Shown here: piece by piece, positions 38,534 to 51,700 of the stretch
How positions within the stretch are numbered: position 1 is the stretch's first letter
How the letters are laid out: the number at the start of each line of letters is the position of its first letter
NCBI GenBank assembly: GCA_963931865.1
Contig: OZ007509.1
Span: 15,341,983-15,405,982 of the forward strand
Source: Axinella damicornis
Taxonomy: Eukaryota; Porifera; Demospongiae; Axinellida; Axinellidae
DNA: 64,000 nucleotides
Direction of reading: 5' to 3'
Translations under genes and position numbers: made by a program
The notes under the pieces: model-generated
Seen by the model: the letters and a program-made list of their open reading frames with translations, nothing else
Databases searched by the model: none
Told to the model about the DNA's origin: nothing

Positions 38534-41500
38534 TCATGTCAGTAAGGCAGCAGCTCCAACAACACTGCTGTCAGCTTCTTGGAGATCAGGTGAGGTAGCT
38601 AACTCTGATTGGTCAGGTGGTGCCGGGGTTCCTTTCAGCTCCTAGGGTTGATACATGAATACATACTAATTCCTGTAGTATACTAGGAATATGTACTAGG
38701 TATATGCGCCTTGCGCACGTGAGCATAATCATTAGGCATGGCCTCATGGAGTAGGCCATGCGTACTTATAGCAGGTGCTGTAAGAAGATGGCCAAAGAAG
38801 AATTTGCTGATGTAAGTAAGCTAAGTAGTGCTCCTTATGCTATCTCAGCTAGGCAAGCTGCTGGCCTCTCCGCACTGGCCGCTCATGTACACAAACTACA
38901 AACAGAATGAGACACATAATTAACTATACACTTACTAGGGGCATTCTCCAGGCAGTAGTTCCAACACCACTCTCGTCAGCTTGAGATGAGGTAGCTAACT
39001 CTGTTTGGTCAGGTAGTGTCTGGGTTCCTCTCATACCTGACAGCTCCTAGGATGGTGACGTACACGAGGAAAGGGGATGAAACAAGTTGGTCTGTGACCA
39101 CTTACAGTCACAGCACAGACTGCTACATATGTATATGTAGAACTGAGCATGTCATTAGTCCGGTTCCTGGGGCCCTGGAATGGAATGCAGTTGGTACGAT
39201 GAGCACATTCTTGAGGTGAGGCTGGTATGCAAGCTAATTAGCGAGGGAGGAGTCTGTTCCTGGTGATGGATGGCACCCGTGTTGAATTGTCGGTGTAAAC
39301 TTTGAGTCTTGAAATTGGTATAAACTTTGAAAATTGGGCAGAAAACTAGACCTGGCACTGAGGTCTCAATACTGTTGACCTACACGACATGCACCACACA
39401 CTGAGATATTCACAAACTGCACTGAATTTCAAATGGTCAGCAACACCTGCACTCACACACACACACACACACTCACCAGTGGGTTTCTGCCACAGAACAC
39501 ACTGTACTTGTCCAGGGCTGATCTCAGGGCTCTGTAGGTTGGAGTTTGAGTGTTCTCCTTCCACACCAGAAACACATGCTTACACTGATAACCAGGCTGG
39601 TCTCGCTGGAGCTTGATACTGTCAATACTGAATAATTGCTTCAAATGGTCAACCTTTGTGTGGGCAGTTTTGCTCACTACATCAAAGAATGTCTCAGGTA
39701 CAATTTCCTCGGAATGCTCCTCTGCGAATAACACTCTGAGCATTTCTAAACTGAAGCAGAAGTATGGCTCAAAATGAAGCAGCTGTTCAACTTCAACCAT
39801 TGTCTTGCCAGGCTGACTAACCAAAACAGACTCATCGTCAACTAAAGCTTCTGCAAGTTCAGAAAGGGAATACAACTGGAGTGAGGAAAGGGAAGTTGGT
39901 GTGGTCAAGGATCCGGGGTGGATCAGTGATTCCTTCATTGTAACGACAGGGCTGAGTTCTTCCCTAGTCTCCAGGATGCATTTGATGACCTGACTACGAT
40001 GCTTAACACAGTCCATTTCCCTGCCGGTGAGACAGCTGATTGTGAGGGAGACTACTGTGTTCTGTTCAGTCACTTCCACTGTGCTCTCAACCCCCTTCCT
40101 GTTAAGCCAGCATATTCCATTCTTCCACACACAGCATCTTCTCTCCAGTACAGGGGAGGTTTGGACTTCATGTGTGTTGTCTGGAGACATAGCAAAGGAG
40201 AAAGCTAGTCGAATGAGCAACACGTGTAAGAACTGGGGTGTGAGGAACTGGTGGGGCTGACTGCACTGAAGAATCCACCCACACCTGTAGGAGGGTGTCT
40301 CAATGGCTGCACTGGCTTCACTAGGTCTCTCCTCACTTACGAGGGCCGGGAAGAAGAAGAACCTCTCCACAGGACCACAGCTACATCTGAAGTGTCTGGT
40401 AGTGATCAGGGAGACCTCGGACTCTGAGATTTCCTGGCAGAACTCCAGATGTCGCAAGAAGGCAACCACCAAGTCTGGGTCTCGCTTTGGGAATACTTCC
40501 CTCACCTTCGAAAACGGAACAATCCCCGTGCTGTTTGCAATATTGTGATGCTGCTTAAAATTATCAGGAGCAAAGATCGTGCCATTCACCTCTGACAGCA
40601 GTACTGCCTTATCAATGACCACCCAGCTGTCCTCCACCTTCCTGGCATTCCTCAGGAAGAGGAACTGACCTTTGTCACTCAGTGTTGTCAGGTGCTGGGA
40701 CAATTCACAAGCGTTGGTAGGTAGAAACTCTCTGTCCTCAACTTCGAGTGCAAAGGAATCCTCACCTCGTTCTTGCCATATAAGCCACTGAAGCTCAGAG
40801 ACAGTGCATGCAAGTTTACCAGCTAGCCTGGAGCAAATGAAGGCAAAGAGAAGGTGGACTGCAAAATCAACTCGAAAGGTTTGTCGAAACTTGCTACAGC
40901 ATTCAGCAACTATCTTGCTTATCCTGGTGAGGCCGCCTGATGCAAGTTTGCGACAATCAAGGATAACAACTTCACTAAACTTAGATGAAGCTTCTGAATG
41001 TGCAAGAGCTTTCATAGCGTCTGAGGATTTCACTTCAGGTTTCTCCTCTGTAACCTCATCTGCATGACTAAACACAGCAACTATTAGCGGCTTACCAGCA
41101 CTGGTGCAGCAGTTGGCAATAAAAGAGTTCCAGTACTGCAGTTGGCGAACAATGCCTTCTTTGCTCTGGTTTAGGCTGACGACCACTAGGAACATGCTAG
41201 CTGAGGAAGACACCAGGTTTCTCAGCAGAGCAGCATGGCTGGAGTAGTACTGGTACTGACCTGCCATGTCATAGATCACAATTGGACCTAACCTCCTGCT
41301 CTCAACACTAACAGGAACAATACCAGCCGTCAGCGGTTCAACGCCATCTTTAGAAATATTCCTCCACTGGCCAGCAAATGAGCCAAAGAAGCTGGTGATT
41401 TCATTCTCAATGACTTTGACTAGAGTACTTTTTCCAGCAGCATGGTTTCCTAGCACAAAGATTTTGAAGGCTGCTTCTAGTGGATACTCTGTCCGACACC

Positions 41501-42311
41501 TCTTGAATATTTCAAGTAGGGGACGATGCTGGCAGTATTCCATAACTGAGTTGACTAGTTTGAGGGGAGGGATACGAGACAAGAGAAACATAACTACATC
41601 AGGTTCCTCCAGGTACACTGTTGCCAAATGTAGTGGAGTGTAACCATAAGTATCTTTACTTCTGAATGGATCACAGTGGCACTCCTCCACAAGACACTTT
41701 ACCACGTCCAGTTTCCCACTCTCACATGCCTGATGGAGTGGAGTTCTACCCTCCAGGTCACGACATGTTGGATCACAATGCTGGTCAACAACGAGAAGCC
41801 TAACTATGTCCAGTTTCCCACTCCTACAAGCACAGTGCAGTGGAGTGTCACCCTGCCACCCACGACATGTTGGATCACAATGCTGGTCAACAACAAGAAA
41901 CCTGACAATGTCCAGTTTCCCACTGCTGCAAGCACAGTACAGTGGAGTCTCACCACCGAACCCACGACATGCTGGATCACAATGCCGGTCAACAACAAGA
42001 AACCTCACAATGTCTATATTTCCATTCCACAGACAAGCATGGTGTAATGGAGTGTATGACCACACGTTTTCGAGGTGTGCATCACAGTGGTACTTCTCTA
42101 CTAACTGTCTACTCACGTCATACCACCCATACCTGCATGCGTAGTGCAGGAGGGAGGAGCCACGATCGTCACTGTATTGACCTAACCGCCTCACTTGCTC
42201 GGGGTGGGGGTATCGAGACAGCAATCTCAGGGCTCCTTCCTCGTTAGTGCCAGAGGACACAGGATGTCGAAAGCATCGACGCAAATTTTCTTGGTCAACA
42301 ATGTCGCTCAT
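38534..42311 (-). CDS. Gene C: ankyrin-Roc-COR-Death protein, 3 exons
   Basis: Exons 42311-39477, 39046-38936 and 38641-38534 give about 1017 aa, with the same phase-0 borders as gene A. The start is MSDIV; the 28 upstream open codons are not conserved. Six ankyrin repeats occupy ~50-250, including three near-identical middle repeats (VVDQHCDPTCRG). Walker A GNHAAGKST is at ~288-296; DMAGQ, SHADE and the COR-like FFFFPALV follow, then VFLVWKENTQTPTYRALRSAL. The second and third exons match A and E base for base apart from a few changes, supporting their reality. Its promoter copy of the ETS motif is degraded (AGGGAAGT at 42339). Confidence 0.82.
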
Positions 42312-42355
42312 TCTCTCTCTCTGTGTTAGGCGGTTATTAGGGAAGTCCAGTGAAT

Positions 42356-42414
42356 TAGCCACGCCCACATACCGCAGTTCGCATGAGCTAATCACAGCAT
42401 GTGGGCGGGGCTGC
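42356..42414. promoter_or_regulatory. GC-box inverted repeat upstream of gene C
   Basis: Arms tagccacgcccacat and gcatgtgggcggggctg, about 45-100 bp upstream of the ATG; compare gene B. The left GC box is mutated (CACGCCC). Confidence 0.4.
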
Positions 42415-42432
42415 AGTAATAAGATGTCTGTA

Positions 42433-42476
42433 TTCTCGGAACTAGACCCCGTGCGAAGGGTCTGGTTCCGAGACTA
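42433..42476. mobile_element. Hairpin MITE, TCTCGGAACTAGACC-type
   Basis: Imperfect palindrome with ends tctcggaac / gttccgagacta; same subfamily as 15492 and 53034. Confidence 0.6.
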
Positions 42477-42601
42477 AGCTGTCAGGTCAATAAGTCTGGC
42501 ATTGTATACGCAACAAAAAGTGGATATTGATTGCATGGTTCAGCAGGAAATACAATGCCATACTTTAAGTATGGGTAATGGGCACATGTGCCCTGGCCCT
42601 A

Positions 42602-42720
42602 ACTAGCCTTGTTCCCAGGCTCCTCCCCCTGTGTGCACTGACGAAATGTCCCCAGGCCTCCACCCAACCCGATTTTTCTCCATGGCTGTGAGCTGGCGGA
42701 GGCCTGGGAACTAGGCTAGG
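42602..42720. mobile_element. Hairpin MITE, TAGCCTTGTTCCCAGG-type
   Basis: actagccttgttcccaggct and cctgggaactaggctag form the inverted ends; inserted inside a degraded TTGGTC-family copy (42530-42760). Confidence 0.5.
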
Positions 42721-42957
42721 ACCATAGACTATGGCTGGACCAATTATTGGGCAATAATAACTTTTTGGTGAGAAAATCCTGCTTCGTAAATAAAGTTCAT
42801 CATCATAATTATCAGCATGACTAAAGCAGGGATGCCAAGGTCCTCATTATAAAATGAGGGTCATTTGAGCTGTGTAACGGATCAAAAGACAGGGAAAAAT
42901 TAATGCTAATGCTAGTCACTTCCGTATAAATTTGGCCATTAAGTGTTTCAACATGGG

Positions 42958-43073
42958 TATTGGTAAAGTACGTACTTTAAGGGACACACCTTCGCATTCA
43001 GCACCTGACTTGGTTCCAGCCATGCCAGGCCCTATATACCCTTACCCATCACCCTACTTCCTGCCGGACCAAT
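42958..43073. mobile_element. TTGGTC-family MITE
   Basis: tattggtaaagtacgtactt at the left and ctacttcctgccggaccaat at the right; left end partly decayed. Confidence 0.5.
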
Positions 43074-43401
43074 AACTAACTAAAGTGCCATGGAGTGTCA
43101 CCGTGGGTTGTATTATGCGTATGTGTAGATTTTGTCCGGTGCATGGACGAAATCCACTAGCTATAGCTGATGATGTCTGGTCAGAATCCACTAGCTGATG
43201 ATGTCTGGTCAGATACCGTCGGAACTTCAGCCCCGCCCACAACTGCATGTGGGTCGATCGGGCTAGCACTTGAACCATGCAACATGGGCTGCTTCTGACC
43301 ATGATGTCTGGAACTGTATGCAACAATGAAACGGAAGACTAGGATGTGGCAATAATTGAAAGTGCGGACAGAAAAAATTTGCTACGCAAACATCAATAAA
43401 G

Positions 43402-44945
43402 TTAGCTGCTTCTGGGTAGGACAAGAACTTGAAGGGATTTGTAGACTTTCATGAACTGCAGGAGACAGAAAACAGACCATGACTATAAAACTTTCTCTTG
43501 CATGACTGTGATTGTCCTACAACTTTTCGAAGTATCTATGTCCCTACTGTATGGAATGGGACCGTCCCCACCTGTTTGGAGTGGAAGTGGTGGCTGTATT
43601 CTCCGTGGGTGTCCCTGTACTTGATACTGACAGTGGCCCTCCTCTCACTGCAACTGATTTCAGAGATGCAGTCGTTCCACAGCCGTGAGGAGATCTTCTC
43701 GTCCGGGAAACGGCGGAGAATGAGTGCTTCATCTGTGATCTGGAGTGTGTATGCATGTGCATGTGTACACATCAAGCTACAGTACCGTGTGTTGAATCTC
43801 CTGATCACATAAAATATTCAGAGGATTGTGCTGACAATAATTATCATGTGGAAAACGTCAGGTAAACGAAAAATTGAATTAATAGCCATCTAATTTTTTC
43901 GTCAAGAAAAGTGGTCTGGCCAAAACCAGACCAGCCGGACCGGTTCCACCCGCCCTGAATAATCACACCACAGAGCTGTGTTCTTACCTGCAGTTTGTAC
44001 ACAGGTGCAATCATGTTGACACCATAGTGTACAATGTAGGAGATGTTGGGGTGGATCTCGCTGTACAGAGCCAGGAGACCAAGGTCACTCAGGTCAACCT
44101 CAGTGGAGGTGTGTGAGGGAGTGTAATTCAGACATGTAGGAAACAAATCAACTGACGTCTTCTGTCCAAATGGGTGCAATGAATCCACATTTGTATTACA
44201 GCTACATCTGTTCAAATCTGTCCCTCCTCCCAACACCACTTCTCCCTCCTTTCCTACCTCCCACCCACTCCTCCATCTCACCCACACACTCCTCCATCTC
44301 ACCCACACACTCCTCCCTCCCACGCCCTTCCTCCCACCCACTCCATCTCACCCACCCACTCCCTTCCAACCTCCCACCCACGCCTCCCTCCCACCCACTC
44401 CTCCCTCCCACCCACTCCTTCCTTCCTACCTCCCACCCACTCCTCCCTCCCTCCCACCCACCCACTCCTCCCTCCCACCCACTCCTCCTCTGCATCACCA
44501 CCCACCCAAACAAACAAAGAAGCATCCACCCACCCCACCCACCGGCCCCCTCCCTCCCTCACATTCTGTGGTGTCGTGTGATGTCATGTGGTGTCATGTG
44601 ATGCTGTGGTGTGACTCAATTAATGTCATATAGTGTTGTGTATAAGTGTGGATCACCTGTAAAGTTTGTTGCATCCCAGGTAGCTCCTATTCATGTCCAC
44701 AGTTGACAAAGAGACCATTCCAGAACAGCCGATTCAGCAAGAATGTCTGGCAGACCCTTCATCAGATCCTTGTAGATGAATGTGCATGCATGGGCGTGTA
44801 TGTGAGTGTATGTGTGTGTGTGAGTGTGTGTTGAGCATGTGTGGTGTGTCGGGTGTGGTGTGTTAGTGTGTGTGTGGGTGGGTACCGAACACCATGCAGG
44901 ATAAAGGTCACCGGAATGTGGGATGAATTACTCAATACCCTGCAC
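43402..44945 (-). pseudogene. MADD-like 3' fragment, copy M5
   Basis: Terminal exon 43455-43402, α exon 43739-43572 and β exon 44110-43988 are recognisable, but the β acceptor is lost (CTCACAC|ACC instead of CTCACAG|ACC). The γ exon is missing: sequence jumps from the CT-rich tract and the ACATTCTG donor edge straight to the ATGTGGTGTC minisatellite (~44568). Remnants of δ (~44672-44790) and dDENN (~44890-44945, TAA after GIE) follow. Confidence 0.65.
44230..44515. repeat. CTCCCACCCACTC minisatellite, longest copy
   Basis: About 20 imperfect units of CTCCYTCCCACCCA in the MADD-like intron. Confidence 0.85.
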
Positions 44946-46353
44946 CAGGAATAAACACAGAAACTACAATTGACAACACAACTATTCTGTCATGCCGAGA
45001 GCTCACTTCAGCCAGTCAAAATGCTCACACACTAGATAAATCAGCTTGCAACCTGTTACTATCAATGCTGAGAACTCATTTCCTTCCATCACTGGTGGGT
45101 GCAGCTTCACTGGTTACATTTGTAATGCATGCCACCATCCCATGACTGGTGTGTCCTCGTCCCCAAATATGGTAATACACTATCAGTCATCAAGCCACCA
45201 GTTTTGACAAAATATCACACCAGTACAACTCACCAGTGGATCTCTGCCACAGAGCACAGAACTTGTCCAGAGCTGATATCAGGGCTCCCTAGGTTGGCCT
45301 TTAATGCTCTCCTATCACATACTGGTCTCTCTGGAATTGTGGGGCTCAGAAGTTAATTCTCTTCATGTTGAGAGCTTGCTTCAGCCAGTCAAAATGCCCA
45401 CGCACTAGTAAAATCAGCTTGCAACCTGTTACTATCAATGCTGAGAACTCATTATTCGTTCCGTCGCTGGTGGGTGTGGCTTCACTGGTTGTTCAAGTCT
45501 GTCTTATGCTGTGATATGGGACCAGCCATTTCCTGTGTAAGTGGGAAACTATAGCTACAGGACATGCAGTGAGCACACAAACTCACATCCCATGGAGGAT
45601 TGGGATGCAAACAAAATCCACCAGTAACATTTTCTCTGTACATTTGTAATGCATGCCACCGTCACATGACTGCATGGTGTGTCCTCATACCCATATTTGG
45701 TAATACACTATCAATCATCAAGCCACCAGTTTTGACAAAGTATCACAATCACGTTTACACACACCTGTGCAACTCACCAGTGGGTTTCTGTCAACCTTGT
45801 CCAGGCTATACACTCCTATCATACACTGGTCCGTAGGTTGGCCTTCGAGTGCTTTCCTATCACAAACTGGTCTCTCTGGAATCGTGGGGCTCCAGCTGGG
45901 AAGTTAGTCCTCTTCATGTTGACAGCCAGTCAAATGCCCATAAGTCTAGCTGCTACTAACAGTGCTGAGAACTCTTTTACAGTCTGTCACTGGTGGGTGC
46001 GGCTTCACTGGCTGGACAAGTTTTGTCCTCTGCTGTGCCATGGGACCAGCCATTTCCTGGGTACAGGACATGTAGTGAACACACAAACTCTGTACAGTAC
46101 ATGATGCCATTTTCACTGCAAACAAAAACCTATCCATTAACACTATTCTCTAGAAGATTCATACATTGTAATGCAGCACATACTACGTACATACCATCCC
46201 ATGACTGGAGGATTGGAATGATTGTCATTTTCAATCAGAAAATCCATCTGCATGGTATAACTTATAATTATAGCAAACACTATTCTTAGGTCACATCAAA
46301 TTCTGCTGCACATACCACTGGTTTCTCTACTCATGTGGTTGTTAGGCCAGCCC

Positions 46354-46859
46354 TAGCCTCATTCCCAGGCCCGAGAAAAGGAGGAGAAAGGGCCTGGTTC
46401 CCACTGTTTGCGCATGCACGTAATGTATTCATAAGGGGGAGGGTGCAGATGACATCTTCGTAGTCACACAGTTGAGCGTGTGACGCTTTCTATTCTTTGA
46501 CACAACCACAATTTACACTGCCACCAGCAACACACTTACCTGTAAACGGAAGAATCTGGTAGCATACTGACTCCACCCGGTCAGTACGACGGTAGCCACA
46601 TGTATCTTTCAATTGCAGGTCACTGTTCTAGCTCAAATTCAGGAGCACCTTGCCACCTGAGGGCATAGGAGAGAGCAGCACGATCGAGAGCTGTCGTAAT
46701 GCACGCCACAGGCCGGGATATCCGCTTTGACGTCACAAGTGTACAAACATAATCGAATGCCTGCAGTGCCGGTGGAATTCCACCGCAATTTAGCGCACGT
46801 ACAAATAGTGGAAACCAGGCCCTTTTCTTCTCCCTGTTTTGGGCCAGGGAACGAGGCTA
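46354..46859. mobile_element. MITE (506 bp) with ~48-bp inverted ends and 11-bp target duplication
   Basis: The left end tagcctcattcccaggcccg is inverted at the right as ...gggccaggga...acgaggcta; similarity extends through gaaaaggaggagaaagggcctgg. Flanks TAGGCCAGCCC at 46343-46353 and 46860-46870 are identical. The interior has no recognised protein. Units A and C keep only the left end (3070, 37430). Confidence 0.75.
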
Positions 46860-47543
46860 TAGGCCAGCCCCATCCCATGACTGGTGTGTCCAACAATGTC
46901 ATCCCCAAATATGGTAGTGCACTATCAGTGAACGTTTCAGCCAATGGTTTTGATAAAGCATCACATGTTGCATGCACTTGTACAAACTCACAACTCACCA
47001 GCTGCAGTGGGTTTCACCCACAGAGCACACTATTTGTCCAGGGCTGACCTCATGCAGGGATCTGTAAGTCGGACTTTGATTGCTCTCCTTCCACATCTGA
47101 TACTCAGGCTGGTCTCATTGGGATTGTGGAACTCCAGTTCGGAAGTTACTTCTCTTGATCGATGCTGACAGCTTGCTTCAGCCAGTCAAACGGTCCATGG
47201 CACTAGCAAAACACAGCTTGCAACCTTGTGCTATCAATGCCAAGAACTCATTTCGGCCGTCACTGGTGGGTATTCACTTAGAAGAATGATCCAATTTGTC
47301 TTGTGCTGTGATGAGGACCAGCCATTTCCTGAGAGGGAAACTGTGTTGGTACAGGACATGTAGTGAACACACAAATAACTCTGTACAGTAACTAATACAG
47401 GTCAAGAATGGGCTCGGGCACACACATAAGCAGGTCCAGCAATGTCTTCCCAAATATGGGCATTACACATCCCCATTTCCTGTGGTTTTGACAATCACAT
47501 CACCTGTACAAACTCACAACTGGTTTACATCCTAGGTTGGATG

Positions 47544-47687
47544 TAGCCTCTTCCCAGGCCTACCCCGTTTTTTCTGTTCTTCGGTGTTTTGCTAATACAT
47601 GGTTTTCGCCGCCCTTCCGCATCTGTGTATTATTGTCAACGGAAACCAAAGAACAGAAAAAACAGGGTAGGCCTGGGAACGAGGCTA
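47544..47687. mobile_element. Hairpin MITE with 9-bp target duplication
   Basis: The ends pair over ~38 bp (TAGCCTCTTCCCAGGCCTAC with the reverse complement at 47687). Flanks GGTTGGATG at 47535-47543 and 47688-47696 are identical. Confidence 0.8.
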
Positions 47688-48565
47688 GGTTGGATGTCCT
47701 CTCCTTCCACTTCAGTCAAAATAGGGATGAGATATTGATATCACTAGCGGCCAGGAACAGTGCAGCTCACAATCTAACTAACACAATAACTAACTGAATT
47801 TTACCCAGGCATTCACGCAGTCCAGCATGCCCGGGCCTGAAACCACCTATGACCATGACTGGTGCTTCCTCATCCACAAATATGGTAATACACTATCACC
47901 TAACACTCACATCAACGCTTCCTGGCCACTGGGTTCGATAAGTATCATACTGTACAACTCACCAGCAGGGTTTCTATCACTGTATATACTGGGTCCAGGG
48001 CTGATATCAGGGCTACGTTTGAGTGCTCTCCTATCACATATATAACGGTTGATCTCTGTGGGGCTCCAGTTGGGAAGTTAAATCTCTTGATGCTGAGAGC
48101 TTGCTTCAGGCAGTCAGAATGTCCATGGCACTAGTTCAACCTGGTGTCATAATTCTCATTCTAGTCCGTCACTGACGGTGCGGCTTCACTGTGTCATGGA
48201 ACCAGCCATTTCAGCCCGAGGGGAAAACTGTGTAGGCACAGAGGATGAGATCAAAGAAAAATTCATCCAGTAACACTGAAACACTTCTTAGAACACCTGT
48301 ACGTCGGCTTATGTGGTTGCTCATCCCCAAATATGGTAATACATCAGTCATCAAAATTCCTGACTACTGTTTGTGACATGCATATGTTGCATGTACCTGC
48401 ACAAACTCACAACTCACCAGGTAACCTCCTGACTTGAAGTGAAGCCACACGCACCAATGATAGACCAGAAATGACTGCGAAATTCTCAGCATTGACAGCA
48501 CCAGGCTGCAAGTGACATGAACATATTGAGTCAATGACTGTCTGAAACAAGCTCTCAGCATCAGA

Positions 48566-48796
48566 CAGCATTAATTTCCCAGTTGGGCTGGAGTCCCATA
48601 ATTACAGACAGACTAGCCTCAAAGGCCAACCTGGCAGAGCTCCAACATCCGAGTTGAGCTTGTCACAAGTAGACATACACACATGCTACAGACTATATAG
48701 AGTGAGGTAGACATATCCTCCTCCAACTCACACTGCACAGAATGACATGATGTAGTACCTCACAGTTCTGTGGTGGGCTGGCTGCTGGCTACAGTA
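48566..48796. other. 3' flank of gene D
   Basis: Partly shared with the 3' flank of gene B (gacaagtagacatacaca, tatcctcctcc...ctcacactgca). No gene seen. Confidence 0.4.
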
Positions 48797-51700
48797 CTAG
48801 GTATCAGAGTCAGTGAATTCAAAGTCAGAGGGTGCCAAACACTCAGAATCAGAGAGATCCGAGTCAGTGGGGACTTTCACAGTTTCAATCTCACTAGCAA
48901 GCACACCGAGCTCCCCCACGTCTCGTAAGATTTCTACAAGGGTTTCCCAGGAAACTGGTTGCTTGCCCCTCACAGAGAAATCAAAGTCAGAGAGTTCTGT
49001 GTCAGAGGGGAGTTTCACTGCTTCTTTGTCATTAGCAAGCACACATAGCTCCACATCTCGTAAGACCTCTCTAAGTGTTTCCCTTGAGACCAATTGCTTG
49101 TCCCCTGTAGAGAGAGAGAGCTCTGAGTCAGAGGGGAGTTTCACAGTTTCAATTTCACTACCAAGCACACCAAGATCCATGTCTCGTGAGACCTCTGTAG
49201 ATGTTTCCCTTGAGACTGGCTGTGTGTCCCTCCCAGAGAAATCAAAGTCAGAGTGTTCTGAGTCAGAGGGGCGTTTCACAGCTTCAATTTCACTCGCAAG
49301 CACACTGAGCTCCACGTCTCGTAAGACCTCTGTAAGTGTTTCCCATGAGACTGGCTGCTTGCCCCTCCCACTGACCCACTCCTGCAGTATCTCCATGTTG
49401 ATCTGTTCTGCATCTCCCCTGTGCTTGTGTTCCATGTTGCGGACCCTATCTCCGTAGGTGTCTTCCAGGAGCAGGATGCCGAACTGTGTGTACTTTGTGC
49501 TGACCTCCTGGGGGACGTTGATCCTTCTCTCCCTTCCTCGGAACCTCACCAGCTCCATCAGGGTCGGCTGCCCACCTGTAAATAACACATGTAATTAATG
49601 GTTGAGGGATACAATATTGTGCTGTGTTGAATATTAGCTAGCTAGCTATGAACAGACTGGTCTGTGCCACTCTACATCACTGGCCTGCCTGACCAGTTGA
49701 AATGTTGCCATCAAGTGCGTATCCATGTCATATAGTAGTCCAACAGTTAAATAACACCAACACCTAGTCTCGTTCCAAGACGACCCTTGGAATGAGACAT
49801 TGCATACCAACCTGTACTATGGTGAGGCTATAGGGCAGTGGAAGCATTTTTCAGTAGTAAGCAGGTGCTTCCAGGTACATGAGTACTTACACTTGCGTGT
49901 GCCATCAGTTGGTGGTGAGTGTTGAGTGGGTGGGGGTGTGTCACCAGCTGGTGGAACTACTGCAACAGTAGCCTCCAGTAGACAACCAGCCAGCTCCTAA
50001 TGGAGGAGAAAGACAACTGCACTTCAGCCCTCATGCACACAACATCAAGATCCGACTCGCACCATACTATGAAGAACAGACCAGCCTGGTCTGGAATCAG
50101 TTTGTATGAGAGTCATGCAATGAGATTACACAATTGAGTTGGCAGAGATACAATGTATTATATCAGTCGCATAATTAATACATGCAGACATATAGACTGC
50201 CACAATAAATGTTCTTGTGAAGCTGGGCACAAACAACAGGACACACCCAACACACTCACCAGTGGGTTTCTGCCACAGAATATACTGTACTTGTCCAGGG
50301 CTGATCTCAGAGACCTGTAGGATGGTTTTTGGGTGCTCTCCTTCCACACCTGAAATACCAGCTTACAATGATACTCAGGCTGGTCTCGCTGGAATGGTGG
50401 GGCTCTAGCAAGAGCAGCTCGTAGCTTGGCACTGTTGACACTGAGAGCACACTTTAACTGGTCCACCTTTGTGTAGGACGTTGCACTCACTTCATCCAGG
50501 AAAGCCTCAGAGATCACTTGGTTCGAATTCTCTTCCGAAAACAAATTTTCTGGACTCACACAAGCATAAGGTTCAAAGTACAACAGATCATCAATTCGAG
50601 CCACCCTCTGTCCAGGCTGACTAACAACAATGTCTTTCTTCTCTGCCAATGCCTCTGCCAATTCCTCAAGGGAAAACATGTGCAGAGAATCACCTTCTCT
50701 GACAGTCAGGTCAATCAAGGATTCTTTCACTTTCACTGTTGGACAAAGTTCATCTTTGGCATCTAGTATACATTTGAGAACTTGACTACGATGTCCAACA
50801 CACTCCATTTCTTTCCTTTCAAGGCATTCCATTGTGACAGTGTACGCTGAGTGCTGGTCAGTCTCTTCCAATGTAGTCTGGACTCCATCTCGGCTAAGCC
50901 AGTGTATTCCATTCTTCCACACACAGCATCTTCTCTCCAGCACGGGAGATGTTTGGACTTCATGTGTGTTGTCTGGAGCCAGAGCAAAGGAGAAAGCTAA
51001 TCGAAGGAGCAGCACGTGTAAGAACTGGGGTGTGAGGAACTGGTGGGGCTGACAGCACTGAAGAATCCACCCACACCTGTAGGAGGGTGTCTCAATGGCT
51101 GCACCGGCTTCACTGGGTCTCTCCTCACTTACGAGGGCTGGGAAGAAGAAGAACCTCTCCACAGGACCATAGCTACATCTGAAGTGTCTGGTAGTGATCA
51201 GGGAGACCTCAGATTCTGAGATTTCCTGGCAGAACTCCAGATGTCGCAGGAAGGCAATCACCAAGTCTGGGTCTCGCTTTGGGAATACTTCGCTCACCTT
51301 TGAAAATGGAACTACCCCTGTGCTGTTTGCAATATTGTGATGCTGTTTAAAATTATCAGGAGCAAAGATAGTGCCATTTATTTCTGACAACAGTACTGCC
51401 TTATCAATGACCACCCAGCTGTCCTCCACCTTCCTAGCATTCCTCAGGAAGAGGAACTGACCTTTGTCACTCAGTGTAGTCAGGTGCTGGAGCAAGTCAC
51501 TAGCATTGGTAGGTAGAAATTGTCTGTCCCTAAGTTTGAGTGCAAATGAATCCTCACCTTGCTCTTGCCTTATAAGTGAATGAAGCTCAGAAACAGTGCA
51601 TGCAATTTCACCTGCTAGCCTGGAGCTAATGAAGGCATAGAGAAGGTGGATGGCCAAATCAACCTGAAAGGTTTGCCTAAACTTGGTACAGCATTCAGCA

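Larger units (their letters stand above)
35107..42311. repeat. Array unit C, paralogous to 1-8751 and to 54240-61110
   Basis: Collinear with the first unit in order and orientation, including the downstream relic exons. A deletion near 35820 joins the sequence equivalent to ~709 directly to that equivalent to ~1438, removing the MADD death-domain exon. Confidence 0.9.
45000..48565 (-). pseudogene. Array of decayed Death-domain exons downstream of gene D
   Basis: Units near 45233, 45776, 46998, 47960 and 48416, with a partial one near 47500. This is the longest such array and is interrupted by two MITEs (46354-46859, 47544-47687). Same disabled reading frames and preserved CACTG|GTGAGT-type border as after gene A. 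Confidence 0.6.

Noticed and set aside
42312..42395. 28-codon N-terminal extension of gene C
   Set aside because: No conservation; the downstream MSDIV aligns with gene A.
48813..49457. 214-codon plus-strand open frame rich in Ser/Glu
   Set aside because: It lies exactly antisense to gene D exon 3; the repeats and lack of stops come from the Death-domain repeats on the other strand.
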